DNA from: Musa acuminata AAA Group
Taxonomy: Eukaryota > Streptophyta > Magnoliopsida > Zingiberales > Musaceae
Length of the DNA: 64,000 nucleotides
NCBI RefSeq assembly: GCF_036884655.1
Contig: NC_088340.1
Span: 4,486,501-4,550,500, forward strand
Direction of reading: 5' to 3'
Below, in pieces: positions 23,123 through 34,703 of the stretch. The notes beneath the pieces were generated by a model. It saw only the letters and a list, made by a program, of their open reading frames with translations, searched no databases and was not told where the DNA came from. Position 1 is the stretch's first letter; every line of letters begins with the position of its first letter. Made by a program: the position numbers and the translations under genes.

Positions 23123-24182
23123 ATGATGACAATCAATTGATGACGGAGTTAAACGTAACTCCCCCTATCTATATGCCATATTATGAGAAGATAAAACACT
23201 TGAATTTCATCATTGAATTCAAGTATAAACCGATAAGCTCTAACCGTAGAACTTATCGTTATTCTCATTAAGCATAATGTAAATGCGAAACTTTGATGAA
23301 AATCTTTTTCAAGTCGAAAGATAAGAGACAAATTTTACTATGACAAGAGAAAGATTTTCAACTTGAATTGCATGATTATACATTTTAGACATGCATTCAA
23401 TATGATCAATCAATCTTACGATATTTTCAAGGATTTTGCAAGGCATATAAGATAATCATCGATCGATCACTTTTCTCAAGAATTTTGCAATTCATATTTT
23501 GTCATGCTATTAAGAATGATATAAGTCATCACTTTTCTCCCCCTTTGTCATCAACAAAAAGGAAAATGAGACTTGAAGCACATATTTTGTCATACAACGA
23601 TTTTATCATTGAAAATTAAGTATGCAAAAATATTTACGCAGAGTTCATTTTAGAGGAAAATTCAGCATGCATTCATATTATCTAATCTCTTCTTTCTATG
23701 AATAACAGAAATTGTAGATGTATAAGAGAGAGATTGGGATAAAAAATTCAAGTAGTAATTTCACGAAGTCAAGATCATAATTCGAATACAAACTCATTCA
23801 AATCGTCAAATTCATGAAAATCTCAACATTACTTTTTAATCATCACATAAGGCATTTAAAGAATTTTTGAAACATAGGAGAATGATTAATTTAAGCATAC
23901 AATGTTTCAATCAAATTCAAGTCATGAATGCCAATACTTTCATATTTGTAAGTATCAATTCATGAATGCCAAAAGATATTATTTGTGATTCCAATTTTGC
24001 AAGATCAAGATTATGATTTAGATAAAACTTATTTAAATCAAATCGCTAACTTGAAATTCATAATCAAGTAATCAAAGTCGATTTCGAGATTTCACAACAT
24101 GTCATATGGAATTTGAACGAGAATGAGAGATGGAAAGAAGATGAAAAACTTTACGGAAAATCCAATCAAACAAGTTTATTGT
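23123..24182 (-). other. Retrotransposon 3' spacer, no env-like ORF
   Basis: About 1.06 kb between the RNase H stop and the polypurine tract. SIRE elements often carry an env-like frame here, but this one is AT-rich with no frame worth reporting. Confidence 0.6.
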
Positions 24183-25607
24183 TTAGGGACAATTTAACAT
24201 ACCTAATTCCCTTCTAATGAATTCAAATTGGTCTTCATTCAAGGCTTTTGTGAATATATCTGCTAATTGATGCTTTGTGTCGATGAATTCTAGAACAACA
24301 TTATTGTTAAGGACATGATCGCGTATGAAATGATGCCTAACGTCGATGTGCTTAGTTCTAGAATGCTGAATTGGATTTTTAGTAAGACATATGGCACTAG
24401 TATTATCACATTTTATGGGAATATTTTTAAAGTGAATTTCATAGTCTTCTAATGTATTTTTCATCCAAATGACTTGTGCACAACATGCACTTGCAGCTAT
24501 GTATTCGGCTTCTGCCGTAGATAGTGCAACTGAATTTTGTTTCTTGGAAGTCCAAGAAACAAGTGCATGTCCTAAAAATTGGCATGTTCCGGATGTACTT
24601 TTTCTATCTATTCTGCATCCGCCAAAATCGGCATCCGCATAGGCTATTAAATCAAAATTTTCAGATTTTGGATACCATAATCCTAAATTTGGAGTTCCTT
24701 TAAGATACCTAAATATTCTTTTAACACTTTTGAGATGAGATAATTTAGGATTTGATTGAAACCTAGCACAAAGTCCTACACTAAACATAATATCCGGTCT
24801 AGTCGCGGTAAGGTAGAGTAGACTACCTATCATTCCCCTATATGTTTTTTGATCGAAATTTTCACTATTTTCATCCATATCTAACTTAGTCGCAATACTC
24901 ATATGGGTGTTTATTGCTTTTGAATTATCCATGTTAAATCGTTTTAACAATTCTAATGTGTATTTAGATTGGTTAATAAATATACCATCCTTAAGTTGTT
25001 TGATTTGTAATCCTAAAAAGAAAGTAAATTCCCCCATTAAACTCATTTCGAATTCATGACTCATAGATTTGGCAAATGATTCACATAGTGATTCATCCGA
25101 AGAGCCAAAAATAATATCGTCAACATAAATTTGCACAATAAGAAAATTATTTTCAAAATGTTTAATAAACAATGTAGTATCAACCTTACCTTTGGTAAAA
25201 TTATTTAAAATAAGAAAGGAACTAAGCCTTTCATACCAAGCTCTAGGAGCTTGTTTCAAGTCATAGAGTATTTTGAATACATGATTAGGAAAAAGAGTAT
25301 TTTCAAATCCGGGAGGTTGTTCGACATATACTTCTTCGGAAATAAAACCATTTAAGAAGGCACTTTTAACATCCATTTGAAATAGTTTAAAATTATTACT
25401 ACTAGCATAGGCAAGGAGCATCCTTATGGCTTCTAATCGAGCCACGGGAGCGAAGGTTTCTTCGTAATCGATACCTTCTTCTTGGTTGAAACCTTTGGCC
25501 ACTAATCTAGCCTTGTTTCTAACCACGATACCATTTTCGTCTTGCTTGTTTCTAAAGACCCACTTAGTACCTATGACTAAGTGGTCACTTGGTTTAGGAA
25601 CAAGCTT
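24183..25607 (-). pseudogene. Copia reverse transcriptase and RNase H segment
   Basis: An open frame of about 475 codons. Reverse transcriptase is shown by [42 protein letters not shown] and the catalytic YVDD box. RNase H is shown by [26 protein letters not shown] and [12 protein letters not shown]. The frame starts right after an in-frame TGA at 25608-25610 and is out of frame with the integrase segment, so the polyprotein cannot be made intact. It is 93-95% of the expected domain length, so the lesion is local. Confidence 0.92.
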
Positions 25608-25633
25608 TCATACCTCATTCCTCTCAAATTGGT

Positions 25634-27211
25634 TCAATTCTTCTTGCATTGCAATGACCCAAAAATATCTTTTAAGGCTTTGTCAATGCATTTAGGTTCA
25701 ATTTGAGAAAGGAAAGCGACGTTAGCACAGAAATTTTTGAAAGAAGAACGAGTTTGAACCCCTTTTGATGTATCTCCTATAATTTGCTCTTTTGGATGAG
25801 CATCTACATACTTCCATTCTTTTGGTAAAGAAATTTCGGAAGAAGATGCATTCAAATGGCTATTTTGAGGAGAGGGTTCATTTAAATTCAAATTATCAAA
25901 ACCAAGATCATCATCAAAATCATTTTTCTTTAAATCGGAAATTTCATTAAAAACTACATGAATAGACTCTTCTATTACTAAGGTTCTTTTATTAAAAATC
26001 CGAAAAGCCTTAGAAACGGAAGAGTAGCCAAGAAAGACGCCTTCATCGGATTTAGCATCAAATTTACCTAAGGCATCATTTTCATTTAAAATAAAGCATT
26101 TACAACCAAAACCTTTAAAATAAAAAATATTTGGTTTTTTGTTATTCCATAATTCATAGGGAGTTTTTGATAGAGATGGTCTTATTAGAACCATATTCAT
26201 GATGTAGCAAGCCGTATTTACGGCTTCGACCCAAAAATATTTGGGTAAACTATGTTCATTTAACATAGTTCTTGCCATTTCTTGTATGTTTCTATTTTTT
26301 CTTTCAACTACACCATTTTGTTGAGGATTTCTTGGAGTTGAGAAGTTGTGATTGTATCCATTAACTTCGCAAAAATTTTGAAAGTCATGGTTTTGAAATT
26401 CACCACCGTGATCACTCCGAATTGATGAAATCATGAAGCCTTTTTCGTTTTGAGTGAGTTTACAAAATTTAGAGAAACACTTAAAGCAATCACTTTTGTG
26501 AGCTAAGAAATATGTCCAAGTGTATCTAGAGTAGTCATCCACAATCACAAAAGCATATTTGCTTCCACCTAGACTTGTTATATCAATTGGTCCAAATAAG
26601 TCCAAATGGATCAATTGTAATGGTCTAGTGGTGCTAATTTGATTTTTTGGTTTGAAGCTTGTTTTTATTTGTTTGCCTAGTTGACATGCATCGCATACTT
26701 TGTCCTTAATAAACTTTATATTTGGAATTCCTCGTACTAATTCTTGAGATGAGATCTTAGATATTGTTTTCATGCTTGCATGGCCTAATCTCCTATGCCA
26801 AAGCCAAGCATCATCATTTACGGCGGAGAAACACATTTCATTACTTAGTTCATCAAGATTGATGGTATAGACATTATTTTGTTTTAAAGCAATCATAGTC
26901 ATGTTATGATTTGGTTTTTCAATAATGCACATATTTGATTCAAATCTAACGATGTAACCTTTATCGCATAGTTGACTAATACTCAAGAGATTATGTTTCA
27001 ATCCATCAACTAGTAAGACATCATCAATGGAAAAATTAAATTTGTTACCAATAGTTCCCTTGCCAATGATTTTGCCCTTGTTGTTGTCTCCGAAGGTAAC
27101 GTAACCTTCTTCTTTGCTAGTGAGCATAGAGAAATGAGATGGATCTCCAGTCATATGTCTTGAGCATCCACTATCGAGATACCATCTCTTGCTCCTAGCT
27201 TGTGGGTTTGT
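25634..27211 (-). pseudogene. Copia protease and integrase segment
   Basis: An open frame of about 526 codons. WYLDSGCSRHMTG is the aspartic protease active site. WLWHRRLGHAS is the GAG-pre-integrase zinc-binding region. LDLFGPID, FVIVDDYSRYTW, IRSDHGGEF and NPQQNGVVERKNR are the integrase core with the DDE residues. It begins after an in-frame TAG at 27212-27214 and ends by a frameshift close to 25640, just before the reverse transcriptase. Confidence 0.92.
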
Positions 27212-27256
27212 CTACAAAAGAGGATGATTTTTAGGTACCCATTTGATTTTGGGTGC

Positions 27257-27556
27257 CTAAAAAATTGACCCACTAACTTTGTTATTTATTATTGAATTCT
27301 TTATAGTTCCTTTAGGAACCCATATTAATTTTTGTGAACTAATTTTTCTAAATAGGCATTTGTAGGCAATATGTCCGGATTTGCAACAAAAGTTGCATTT
27401 CATATAAGAGGAAACATGTAATGTAGGTCCTTTTATGAAAGTGGTAGGATTTTGATGTAATCCTTTTACAAATCCAATTCCATTTCTATTTGCGATGTGA
27501 CCCTTGTGTGCAAGAATCATATCTAATCCTTTGCTACCAACCTTAAACTTGTTTAG
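27257..27556 (-). pseudogene. Second CCHC zinc-knuckle segment of gag-pol
   Basis: It carries CNFCCKSGHIAYKC, a CX2CX4HX4C knuckle, in the same frame as the protease segment. A TAG at 27257-27259 separates them. Upstream a frameshift near 27555 separates it from the first knuckle segment. Confidence 0.8.
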
Positions 27557-28047
27557 GACCCTTGTGTAGGACCCTTGTTTAAGGTTTCCTTAAGAAGCAA
27601 ATTTTCATTTTTTAATGCTTCTAAGTGCTCACACTTAGAGCATGGAGGAGTTTGAAGACTATCAAACTTATCTTGTAGCAAAGCATGCTCTTTCTTTAAG
27701 ATACTTAACTTCTTGCTAACAATTCTATATTCATCAAATAATTCATGAAAAGCGATAGATAGTTCTTCAAAAGATAAATCTTCATTAAATAAATCGCATA
27801 CCTCTTCTCCTAACGCCATTAGCGCGTAATGAGCAACTTGCTCGGTGTTGGACTCCTCTTCTTCGGATGCGCTTGAATCATCCCACGTTGCCTTGAACGC
27901 CTTCTTCTTTGATGTTCTCTTTTTGGCTTGAGGACAATCGTTCTTATAGTGTCCCGGTTTTTTACATTCATAGCAAATCACTTGGTCCTTCTTTTGTTCA
28001 AATTTATTTTTTGTATTATTTTTAAATTTGTTCTTTCTTAAATATTT
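27553..28047 (-). pseudogene. First CCHC zinc-knuckle segment of gag
   Basis: CYECKKPGHYKNDC is a CX2CX4HX4C nucleocapsid knuckle, followed by an acidic Ser/Glu-rich stretch and a coiled-coil-like region. It is in frame with the gag segment, from which it is divided by one TAA. Confidence 0.85.
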
Positions 28048-28803
28048 TTAAAATTTTTGAGTCAAAAGTGCAATGTCATTGTCACTGTCCTCATCACTTG
28101 ATGTTCCTTTCAAGTGGTCTTCTTGTGATTTGAGTGTCATATCCTTCCTGTTCTTTGGAAGGGGGTTCTCGAGCTCGTCGTGAGCTTGACATGTCATTTC
28201 GTAGGTCATTAGAGACCCAATGAGTTCTTCAAGAGGGAATGCTTTAAGGTCTTTGGCATCTTGAATGACCGTAATTTTTGGATCCCAACTTTTAGGGAGA
28301 GATCTTAAGATTTTAGTTACTAGTTCAAAGTTAGTAAAATCTTTACCAAGAGCTTTGAGTCCATTGATGACATCCGTAAACTGGGTGTACATGTCTCCGA
28401 TGGACTCACTTGGTTTCATTCGGAAAAGTTCATAAGAGTGCACAAGGATGTTGATTTTGGACTCTTTCACTCGGCTAGTGCCTTCATGAGTAACCTCAAG
28501 AGTTCTCCAAATATCAAAAGTCGAATCACACATTGAAACACGATTAAATTCGTTTTTGTCTAATGCACAAAACAAGGCATTCATAGCCTTTGCATTTAAA
28601 GCAAAAACCTTCTTCTCCGATTCATTCCATTCGCTCATCGGAAGAGAAGATTTTTGAAATCCATTCTCAACAATAGACCAAAGCTCAAAGTCCATAGAAA
28701 TGAGGAAGATCCTCATGCGAGTCTTCCAATATGTGTAATCCGACCCATTAAACAAAGGTGGTCGTGCAATAGAGTGGCCCTCTTGCATGCCGGAGTAAGC
28801 CAT
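28048..28803 (-). pseudogene. Retrotransposon gag (UBN2/DUF4219-type capsid) segment
   Basis: 251 codons starting MAYSGMQEGHSIARPPLFNG with SDYTYWKTRM, the typical Copia gag opening. VWRTLEVTHEGT-like text, here IWRTLEVTHEGTSRVK, and the region to EELIGSLMTYEM follow the UBN2 capsid domain. It ends at an in-frame TAA (28048-28050), but the same frame continues into the zinc knuckle. Confidence 0.9.
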
Positions 28804-28841
28804 CTCTCTTGGGTGTTAAACCAAATATGAGAGATAACCTT

Positions 28842-28853
28842 GCTCTGATACCA
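28842..28853 (-). promoter_or_regulatory. Primer binding site (initiator tRNA-Met)
   Basis: The minus strand reads TGGTATCAGAGC two bases after the 5' LTR. This is the standard plant Copia PBS complementary to the 3' end of initiator tRNA-Met. Confidence 0.9.
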
Positions 28854-28855
28854 CT

Positions 28856-29974
28856 TGTTAGGATCGGAGCGGCACTAAGAGGGGGGGTGAATTAGTGCAG
28901 CGGATTAAAACTTCGATTTTAACAAAATCTTTCGTACGATAAGAACGGAACTTGAAAAGTTTAACTTGAAAGCGTATTCTTAAAGTTGCGCAGCAAGGGT
29001 AATAAGGAACTAAAGCAGTAAGAAGATTTGCAGTAATGTAAATGACAATAATAAAATGCAAACCAGAGATTACGCCGATTTTTAGAGTGGTTCGGTCAAA
29101 TGACCTACTCCACTTGCGATGCCCCTCTTCGATGAGGCTCCCACCTTCCACTGGCAAATCTCTTGAAATGGAAGGGTAAACACCCCTCTTACAACATTTT
29201 ACAAGCAGTTCAACCTCTTACAAATTTTCAATAAGAAAGAAGGAGGAGAACTCTCTAACAAATTGAAAACAAGACTTGCTAAGACTTTCTAAGACTTTTC
29301 TCTCAATCAAAATGCTTCTCAAAAAGTTGTAATCTCAGCTGAGATTTGAGGGGTATTTATAGGCCTCAAGAGGATTCAAATTTTGGGCTCCAAAATTTGA
29401 ATTCTCTTAGGGTTCCCGGTGCTGGAGGTGCCACCGCCCAGCCAGGCGGTGCCATCGCCTAGCTCTCCGGTTCACTTGGTTTGGCTTACTTTTAGCCCAA
29501 ACCAAATCTGACTTTGGCCCCAGTTGGCCCCTAACCAGGATATAGGATTATCTTCTTAATCCTAATCCTAATTACAAGTGAACTACATAACAAAACACAT
29601 CCTAAGCAATTTATCAACCGCGAGCGTCAAGTCTTGTTCCGGTGAGCTTTCCGACGAACTTCTTCCGACGGGGTCCAAGCACGCTCCCGAACTTGTGATG
29701 ACTTTAATGAGTAGCCGAGACTCCTCGGTGATCTCTGTGAACCTCCGACGATCTCTTCGGCGAACTTCCAACAGGTTCCCGATTTCTTCTCGGTTGGTTC
29801 CATCATCATCTCCGACGATTCTTCGGACTCTTAAACGTTCATCGAACTTGACTCCGGTATTCTTGCTTTGTGTTTTCTGGTTATCGTAGTTAATCCTGCA
29901 TACTTAACTCAATAATATGGATTAGATCAAATAACCCATCAATTGATTTTATCATCAAAATCCGAGATTCAACA
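28856..29974 (-). repeat. 5' LTR of the SIRE-like element (1119 bp)
   Basis: It has the same TGTT...AACA ends as the left LTR and is followed by target duplication AAGAG at 29975-29979. Confidence 0.93.
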
Positions 29975-30015
29975 AAGAGATGCATGACCAAGATTACAAA
30001 GGCTAAAATAGACTT

Positions 30016-30589
30016 TAACCTATAATTGTACGAAGTTATATAAATTAATTTAATTCAAATAAAATTATAATTTTTATATGAGAAATGTCAATCTGATTTA
30101 ATATTAATATTTATTTTCTTTTAATGATGATGTGATTTTGACTTTTTCTTCTGATAACAACACATTAGGCAAATGCTTCATATAAAAATAAGGGGTTGGA
30201 TTCTCTCAACTAATTGCAAGGATTCAATTGTGATCGGACAATTGATGGTCGAAATAGATGGTCGGATGTCATCAGTGGATTGTGGTATGGATCTGATGCT
30301 GGAATTGGAATATCCATTTTAGAGGTATGATTAGAGAAAATCCTCGTCGGACCTGTGCGGTGGACCAACTCTATCATGTTCAAATCAGGCCATAAATGAC
30401 CGGGAATTCTTTGCGTCCAAATGTTGGGACTTGCTTCCAAGAAATCTTAATTGCATTTGTTTTGTTCTCCTCCAATTATGTCATGCCAAAAGCTTAAGCT
30501 TTTGATGAGATATGATCTGTATGTTTACGCTCCTTTTTAAGATTTTTTTGTCCCGCATCGTAGGTGATCAAATATATAGTATTTTTTTA

Positions 30590-30623
<34 letters not shown>

Positions 30624-31227
30624 TAGAGTATTTTTTTTGACACTATGGTATATCTAAGAAGATAAATTAATGAGCCATAACATGTTTAATAGATTTATAA
30701 TATTATCATCTTTATATTTTTAGTAAAGGAGTGTTAATATTTCATCCTATTAAAAAAAAAAAAAGATTAGTTGGAGTTGAGAATTAACATACAAGTTCAA
30801 TAAATAATATATTGTTACACAAGTCATGAATCTCAAGTTCAAACCTCATATACTTCATTTGATAGTAAGTTTATTTTTAAACTCTCCAAACATAATTAAA
30901 GCCCTGTTTTTAATCCCATTTATAACCATTATTAGTGAGAGGTATTAATAATAAAAGTAGTTAATAGAAAAATATAACTCTTATATTTTTAGTATTTTTT
31001 TCACTTTATATACAAAACATAACTTTTATACCTTTCAGGTAAAATATTAAGATTGGTTGGTTGATCTGACCAGTAATCAATCCACTGACCCAAGACTTAT
31101 TAATCAAATCATTGTTTTATCCAAATTTGTTATCATTTATGAAAAAAAAATGAAAATACTCATGAAAAATTTTCTATGTCAAATTCCCTCACAACAATAA
31201 AAGGAATAAAAAGGAAAAATAAGTTAC
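30016..31227. other. AT-rich spacer with an (AAT)n repeat
   Basis: AT-rich intergenic DNA. An (AAT)n run of about ten units lies at 30590-30621. No gene was seen. Confidence 0.5.
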
Positions 31228-31566
31228 CGTGATGAAGCTGCCGGCCATCCTCGTCGTATGCATCCCACCTCTTTGAACATAGCCCTTTGTGCCAAGGAGA
31301 GCTGGCAAGCCAACAAAGTGACCCCACTCCCACTCCCACTGCAAGCAGATAGAGACGGCTCATTAAATCAGTGAAGGCACCAAATTCCATGCACTTGAAA
31401 GAACATGTGAATCTCGACAGAGAAGGCATCCCATCAGCCTGCTGATATGTAGTTTTCTGCTGAAAACAATGCTTCTCTTTCTTATCATGCATGGGGGACC
31501 TTCTCAGAGCAAGCTTGCCATCTATCTCATCAACCACCAAAGCACAACTCTTCTTCACCCTTGTTC
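31228..31566 (-). CDS. Possible internal exon, unknown protein
   Basis: A 339-bp open stretch between a good acceptor (ttctggtag/GAACAAGG) and a donor (CATCACG/gtaact) on the minus strand. The encoded segment includes KKSCALVVDEIDGKLALRR and KGLCSKRWDAYDEDGRQLHH. I do not recognise a family. No joining exon with matching phase was found, so this may be chance. Confidence 0.22.
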
Positions 31567-32042
31567 CTACCAGAAAGAAAAGAAGAACAAAAAAAAAGAG
31601 AGTTGATTAGTCTCTTATCAGTAAATAATTAGAAAATGATGATAATTTATATTTTTCAATTTAATTGTTGTCCAATAATCATGCAGCATATTCACTAGAT
31701 GGGTTGTAGATATATAACATCCTTGCAGAACTCCACAAGTTCTAATACAACAGTTTTTATATACAAAGTATACATCTAATTATAATCTGAGTTAAAACAA
31801 AGGATTAAACTTTTAAAATAATAAAAAGATTTTTTTTTATCTATCCGAGGTTTATTTCCATATAGTTTCTTTGTTTAACATATGCTTGTGGTGTCATACT
31901 CCTCAAAGATTTTGAAATTTATTTATTTTCTTCAAAGGAGAGTTTGTTTTCTTTTAATTGTTTCCATAGTACTAAAGGCAAAATGAAGAGGTAACTAAAA
32001 GATTTCAGATAAAATGATAGTAATAGTAAAAAACTAGTTTAG

Positions 32043-32246
32043 AATCACACAAACAAGTCAAAGAAAGTGACCACCGAGATTTGGCCGGGGGACAGCGTGG
32101 ACCACCGTGGATGCCACCTGGGCCCCACCGGCACCATCTACCAGCAGTCGCGCATGCGCCACATGTTCATCTGGCCCCACAAAAAGAGTGACGTGCCGCT
32201 GGTGGAGGAACACATGGGGGAGGTGGGTCGACTGTTCCTGCAGTAA
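32043..32246 (+). CDS. GC3-rich short coding segment, unknown protein
   Basis: An open frame of 67 codons plus stop, bounded upstream by TAG at 32040-32042. From 32067 on, the third codon position is G or C in most codons, unlike the AT-rich surroundings and unlike the antisense frame. The peptide includes EIWPGDSVDHRGCHLGPTG and MRHMFIWPHKKSDVPLVEEH and ends GEVGRLFLQ. There is no ATG in the GC-rich part at a sensible place. It looks like the last exon of a gene on the plus strand, or a captured gene fragment. I do not recognise the family. Confidence 0.35.
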   Translation, partial: NHTNKSKKVTTEIWPGDSVDHRGCHLGPTGTIYQQSRMRHMFIWPHKKSDVPLVEEHMGEVGRLFLQ

Positions 32247-32919
32247 TAGATAACAGATGTTAGGACATGCAGCTTCCTCGTACATACCTACTGTTACCGT
32301 CACCATGCGGCAGCTCCTTCGTTTCATCCATCGGTGCTTGAGCTTGAAAGCCACAGCCTGACAGCATTTAAGATGCTTATCATCCGTTGATGGCAGCGCC
32401 AGTGGAGTCGATCACCCAAATCCTGATAAGAAAACAAGCTGATGATGACAGATTAAACAGCATCTTTTACCAGGAAACTTGGAGAATGCTCCATCTGCAG
32501 CCAAGATGTTGCCAAATAAATAGAATTCATCAAGAAGAGACGTGCATCAGCTACCTTGACGCATTAGACCATGACTTTAATACGCCACCATTGTCAGCTA
32601 ATGTCGGTGGCCACCACTTGATTCAGATATGATCTGCATTACAAGATTTGGTGCTGCCCGAGGCTCCCCACATATAGCTAAGGAAATGTTCATAGCAGAA
32701 GATCGATATCCGATGAGGCTATTGACATGGTCCTTCAAAGCTCAGGTTAGTATTTCAAAATGAACAAGGGAGGGATAAAAGAGAATGTTCAACCTCAGAC
32801 TATATCAGCGTCCACATTTTATAGTCGATCCTTAACCACTCATGGTTAAGGAAATATTCCTTGATTTTCTTGACATAATGTGATATATCTATCAGTGAAC
32901 TCAGTCATTGTTTTTGGCG

Positions 32920-32987
32920 TTACGGTGGCCACATGTCAAACTCCGGATGAGGGTGAATATTGTCCATATCAGCCACAAAGGGATAAC
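32920..32987 (-). CDS. Possible terminal exon, unknown protein
   Basis: A strong polypyrimidine-tract acceptor (tttttcttacag/GTTATCC) on the minus strand is followed by 22 codons reading PFVADMDNIHPHPEFDMWPP and a stop. No partner exon with matching phase was identified. Confidence 0.2.
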
Positions 32988-34575
32988 CTGTAAGAAAAAA
33001 CAAAATTGAAACCATATTTATTATAAAGAAGCTTGTAAAAGAAGAAAGTGAATGTATGGATTACATCAAAGAAGCAGATCCGTGCAAGCAATGTGTTGAG
33101 ATGGGCCACACTGATCATCTACAAACTGCAGCAAGTCGTATGGAAATCAGGGAGCATCGCTTACTGCTCTAAATCATATATCTCAGGCATCTCAAATTTC
33201 ATGGACTATGGAAATGGAATGTAAACTTTGTCCCTCTCAGAGTGGACCTCCATACTGTCAAGATAGCATGGCCTCAGAAACACAAGCAATTCTATAAGAA
33301 TTTAGGCATTAATGAATATTTAAGATGTGTTTCTACTTCCATATGCACCTCAGATCTCATTCAAAGTTCGTATGACCATGCGATCTAACATGTCTTATAG
33401 ATGAAGAAAGATACAAGCAGTGCTAGCACATTTAGAGGGGTTGCCTTTTCAACTTATTCTTGGATCTGGTGAAGTGGTGAGTTCATATTCTATATGGGTA
33501 CCTCTTTTTCAATGTTGTCTGAACCAACATGCCACTGGCCCACTGAAGTGGTGGAGAATCCACCTCCTTTTTTTCTACTATATTCAGCTTTGTGGGTCTC
33601 CTCTCCTGACAGAAAACAAAAGCTGAGATGCTAACAAGTATTATAGACTTCCATTAAGCTCCTTTTCCATGAAACAAACAACCCATATGGAATTGTTTCC
33701 TATCACTTCATCTTTAGTTTCAGTAGTTAGATACTTTTTTCCCTTTTTTTTTTTTAAATTTTCCAACATGATATCAAGGGAGGGAGAGAGGCACCACCAT
33801 GTGTTACAGCAAGAAAGGCATTTGAAACATATATTGACTTCTCCACAGATGCTTCCCACCTCCAGTTTTATGCTTTGGTTACACCCTATTGGTTGGGTTC
33901 AGAAGTGGAGGCATGCAGCCAGTGAGGAAAGTCAACTGAACTCGGTGTTAGCCTGACGACCTTCATGTGCCTCAATTTCCCACAGTAGCAGCCAGTGCCT
34001 CCGGGAGAAAGAATAGATGTCAATGGATCCCCATAGCTGGTTATGTCAACTTGAAACCTACATGACATTCCATTGATCTTCCAATGGTAATAGCTACAAT
34101 TTGCTTTCCTTCTTTCTCACTTTCTATCTAGTTGAGAAGTGATGGTGGAATCTTATGAGACATAGAGGATCAGAGCTTGTTATGGATCTTATTAGACACG
34201 TTGGGATGCGTGTTCTATTCACTCTATATAATAAGATGGACATCTTTGTCATGCTACTGCATCTGAGGAATAGGAACAAAAGCAAGTGGGAGGTTGAAGG
34301 GGCTGAGAACATAGAAAAAGTTGATGCAGGTGGTGATGATACGAGCCATTGTCAAGTAGGCAGCTCTTTAGATACAGTAGGATGAGTAAGGTGGGAGGAT
34401 GAGTAGTGCTCCCTTTCAATTTTCTAATGCCATATCTTGTCAAAGGTGCTTTCCCTCCCCTTTCCATATACTTTGAAAAGGTAAGATTCTAAGAGACACA
34501 GAGAGAGCAATAAAACAGCTATCTATAGATTACTGAGATATGCATATCGAACAAGAAGAATAAGATGTCACTTAC

Positions 34576-34703
34576 ATGGAGTTGTGGCTTGAGCTCCTGT
34601 AAGATGTCTCCGTGCAACCTTTGGCAATTGCTTGATATGTCCTTAGTAATTCTTGCGAAATGAGATGCTGGGAAATATTTGTTTCAGTCTCTTGAAATGA
34701 CAT
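34576..34703 (-). CDS. Possible first exon, unknown protein
   Basis: An ATG-initiated frame starts MSFQETETNISQHLISQ and runs 42 codons plus two bases to a consensus donor (CTCCAT/gtaagt). It may belong with exon-like segments further left, but I could not join them in phase. Confidence 0.22.

Larger units (their letters stand above)
21914..29974 (-). mobile_element. SIRE/Maximus-like Ty1-copia LTR retrotransposon, 8.06 kb
   Basis: The ends are TGTT...AACA, flanked by the 5-bp target duplication AAGAG at 21909-21913 and 29975-29979. The element reads leftward: 5' LTR 28856-29974, PBS 28842-28853, gag, two CCHC zinc knuckles, protease, integrase, reverse transcriptase, RNase H, PPT near 23108-23122, 3' LTR 21914-23107. 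Integrase before reverse transcriptase defines Copia order. The sequence style and the initiator-Met PBS fit the SIRE/Maximus lineage. The coding region is broken by at least four stop codons and two frameshifts, so it is not autonomous. By eye the LTRs differ at roughly 15 positions plus a 75-bp length difference, suggesting a recent insertion. Confidence 0.93.
20730..30015. mobile_element. Foldback DNA element, split by a retrotransposon
   Basis: The left arm (about 20730-21300) and right arm (about 21540-21913 plus about 29980-30015) are imperfect inverted copies. Outward-reading text such as cttatgatttactcgtatct occurs in the left arm and its complement in the right. The left arm itself holds two diverged tandem units of about 200 bp (20738-20935 and 20936-21125). 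Inside, both arms carry matching short frames (plus-strand MEATITNSTESLLSS and minus-strand VEATTNSSTESLLPS). The centre has a 20-bp perfect hairpin. No transposase is present, so it is a non-autonomous foldback or MULE-type element of about 1.2 kb without the insertion. The right arm resumes immediately after the retrotransposon. Outer ends are approximate and no target duplication was identified. Confidence 0.6.
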
